From assembly GCF_004322705.1 (NCBI RefSeq), contig NZ_SIZZ01000001.1:1178001-1242000 (forward strand): a stretch of DNA of 64,000 bases. Reading direction: 5' to 3'. The translations under genes and the position numbers were made by a program. Source of the stretch: Dyella terrae (GTDB lineage Bacteria > Pseudomonadota > Gammaproteobacteria > Xanthomonadales > Rhodanobacteraceae). Within the stretch, counting starts at the first letter, position 1; each line of letters begins with the position of its first letter. A model generated the notes under the pieces. It did not search any database, was not told the origin of the DNA, and saw only the letters and a program-made list of their open reading frames with translations. Shown here piece after piece: positions 63,968 through 64,000 of the stretch.

Positions 63968-64000
63968 TTGAACGATCTGGTGCTTTGGCTCGACTCGCTG
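63968..64000 (+). CDS. ppsA: Phosphoenolpyruvate synthase, first 11 codons (runs off the window)
   Basis: A TTG at 63968, preceded at good spacing by GAGGAG, opens a frame reading MNDLVLWLDSL to the last base. This matches the usual PpsA N-terminus, and ppsA divergent from ppsR is the normal layout. The frame stays open to the edge. PpsA turns pyruvate and ATP into PEP, AMP and phosphate in gluconeogenesis. A rare start codon for a central enzyme is worth noting. Confidence 0.85.
   Translation, partial: MNDLVLWLDSL

Overview
The window looks like a chromosomal segment of a gammaproteobacterium of the order Xanthomonadales (Lysobacterales), most like Dyella, Luteibacter or Rhodanobacter. This rests on the high G+C, heavy use of GTG/TTG starts, and familiar gene neighbourhoods: serS / rarA-lolA-ftsK, trxB-aat, rpoE-rseA-mucD-lepA-lepB-DUF4845-rnc-era-recO, and ppsR divergent from ppsA. 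The genus is inference from gene order and protein style; no database was searched.

Bases 1-3100 differ from the rest: visibly lower G+C, long intergenic gaps and three proteins of uncertain function (the tail of a probable RelA/SpoT-domain protein, a helical hypothetical protein, and a two-membrane-span coiled-coil protein). This block ends at an intact tRNA-Ser(UGA). About 120 bp further on, next to serS, lies the 5' half of a different tRNA-Ser that stops just after the anticodon. The arrangement suggests an integrated island that broke the native tRNA-Ser and has a complete replacement at its edge.

Bases 3500-12100 (minus strand) carry serS, a small membrane protein, a DsbA-fold isomerase-like protein, rarA, lolA, ftsK and ald. 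From 12495 the plus strand carries trxB, a CGWC DsbA-like protein, an acyltransferase of the DUF482 type and aat, packed as one unit. Bases 16000-20750 hold a cysteine hydrolase divergent from a GlxA-type regulator, an HD-GYP protein, a methyltransferase and ispG.

Bases 21000-29020 form a complete high-affinity respiration module: an FNR-type Fe-S oxygen sensor, then ccoN-ccoO-ccoQ-ccoP-fixH-ccoI-ccoS-safE. Six successive junctions, from ccoO/ccoQ on, are 4-base start/stop overlaps. An FNR-like box precedes ccoN, centred about 41.5 bp upstream of the start point implied by a TACGCT -10-like hexamer.

Bases 29100-42150 hold yigZ, an ABC exporter, cutC with a Tat-exported asparaginase, a cold-shock protein, a purine/nucleoside salvage run (methylthioinosine phosphorylase, flavin reductase, hpt), nagZ, a CYTH protein, rlmD, a ydbL/ydbH lipid-transport pair and a receiver-Hpt phosphorelay protein. 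Bases 42200-51200 are the envelope-stress and translation-linked operon rpoE-rseA-mucD-lepA-lepB-DUF4845-rnc-era-recO, with a good sigma-E-type promoter in front of rpoE. Bases 51300-64000 carry a receiver-PAS-GAF-GGDEF-EAL protein with a small partner, a FadB/FadJ-like beta-oxidation enzyme, DUF2058, slyX, ugd, an FKBP, a CPA2 antiporter, a tRNA Ala-Glu-Asp operon with a strong promoter, DUF1249, ppsR and the first 11 codons of ppsA.

I found no CRISPR array, insertion sequence or prophage structural gene. The best candidate for something undescribed is the left-edge island and its tRNA-Ser junction. Most of the remainder is conserved core genome.
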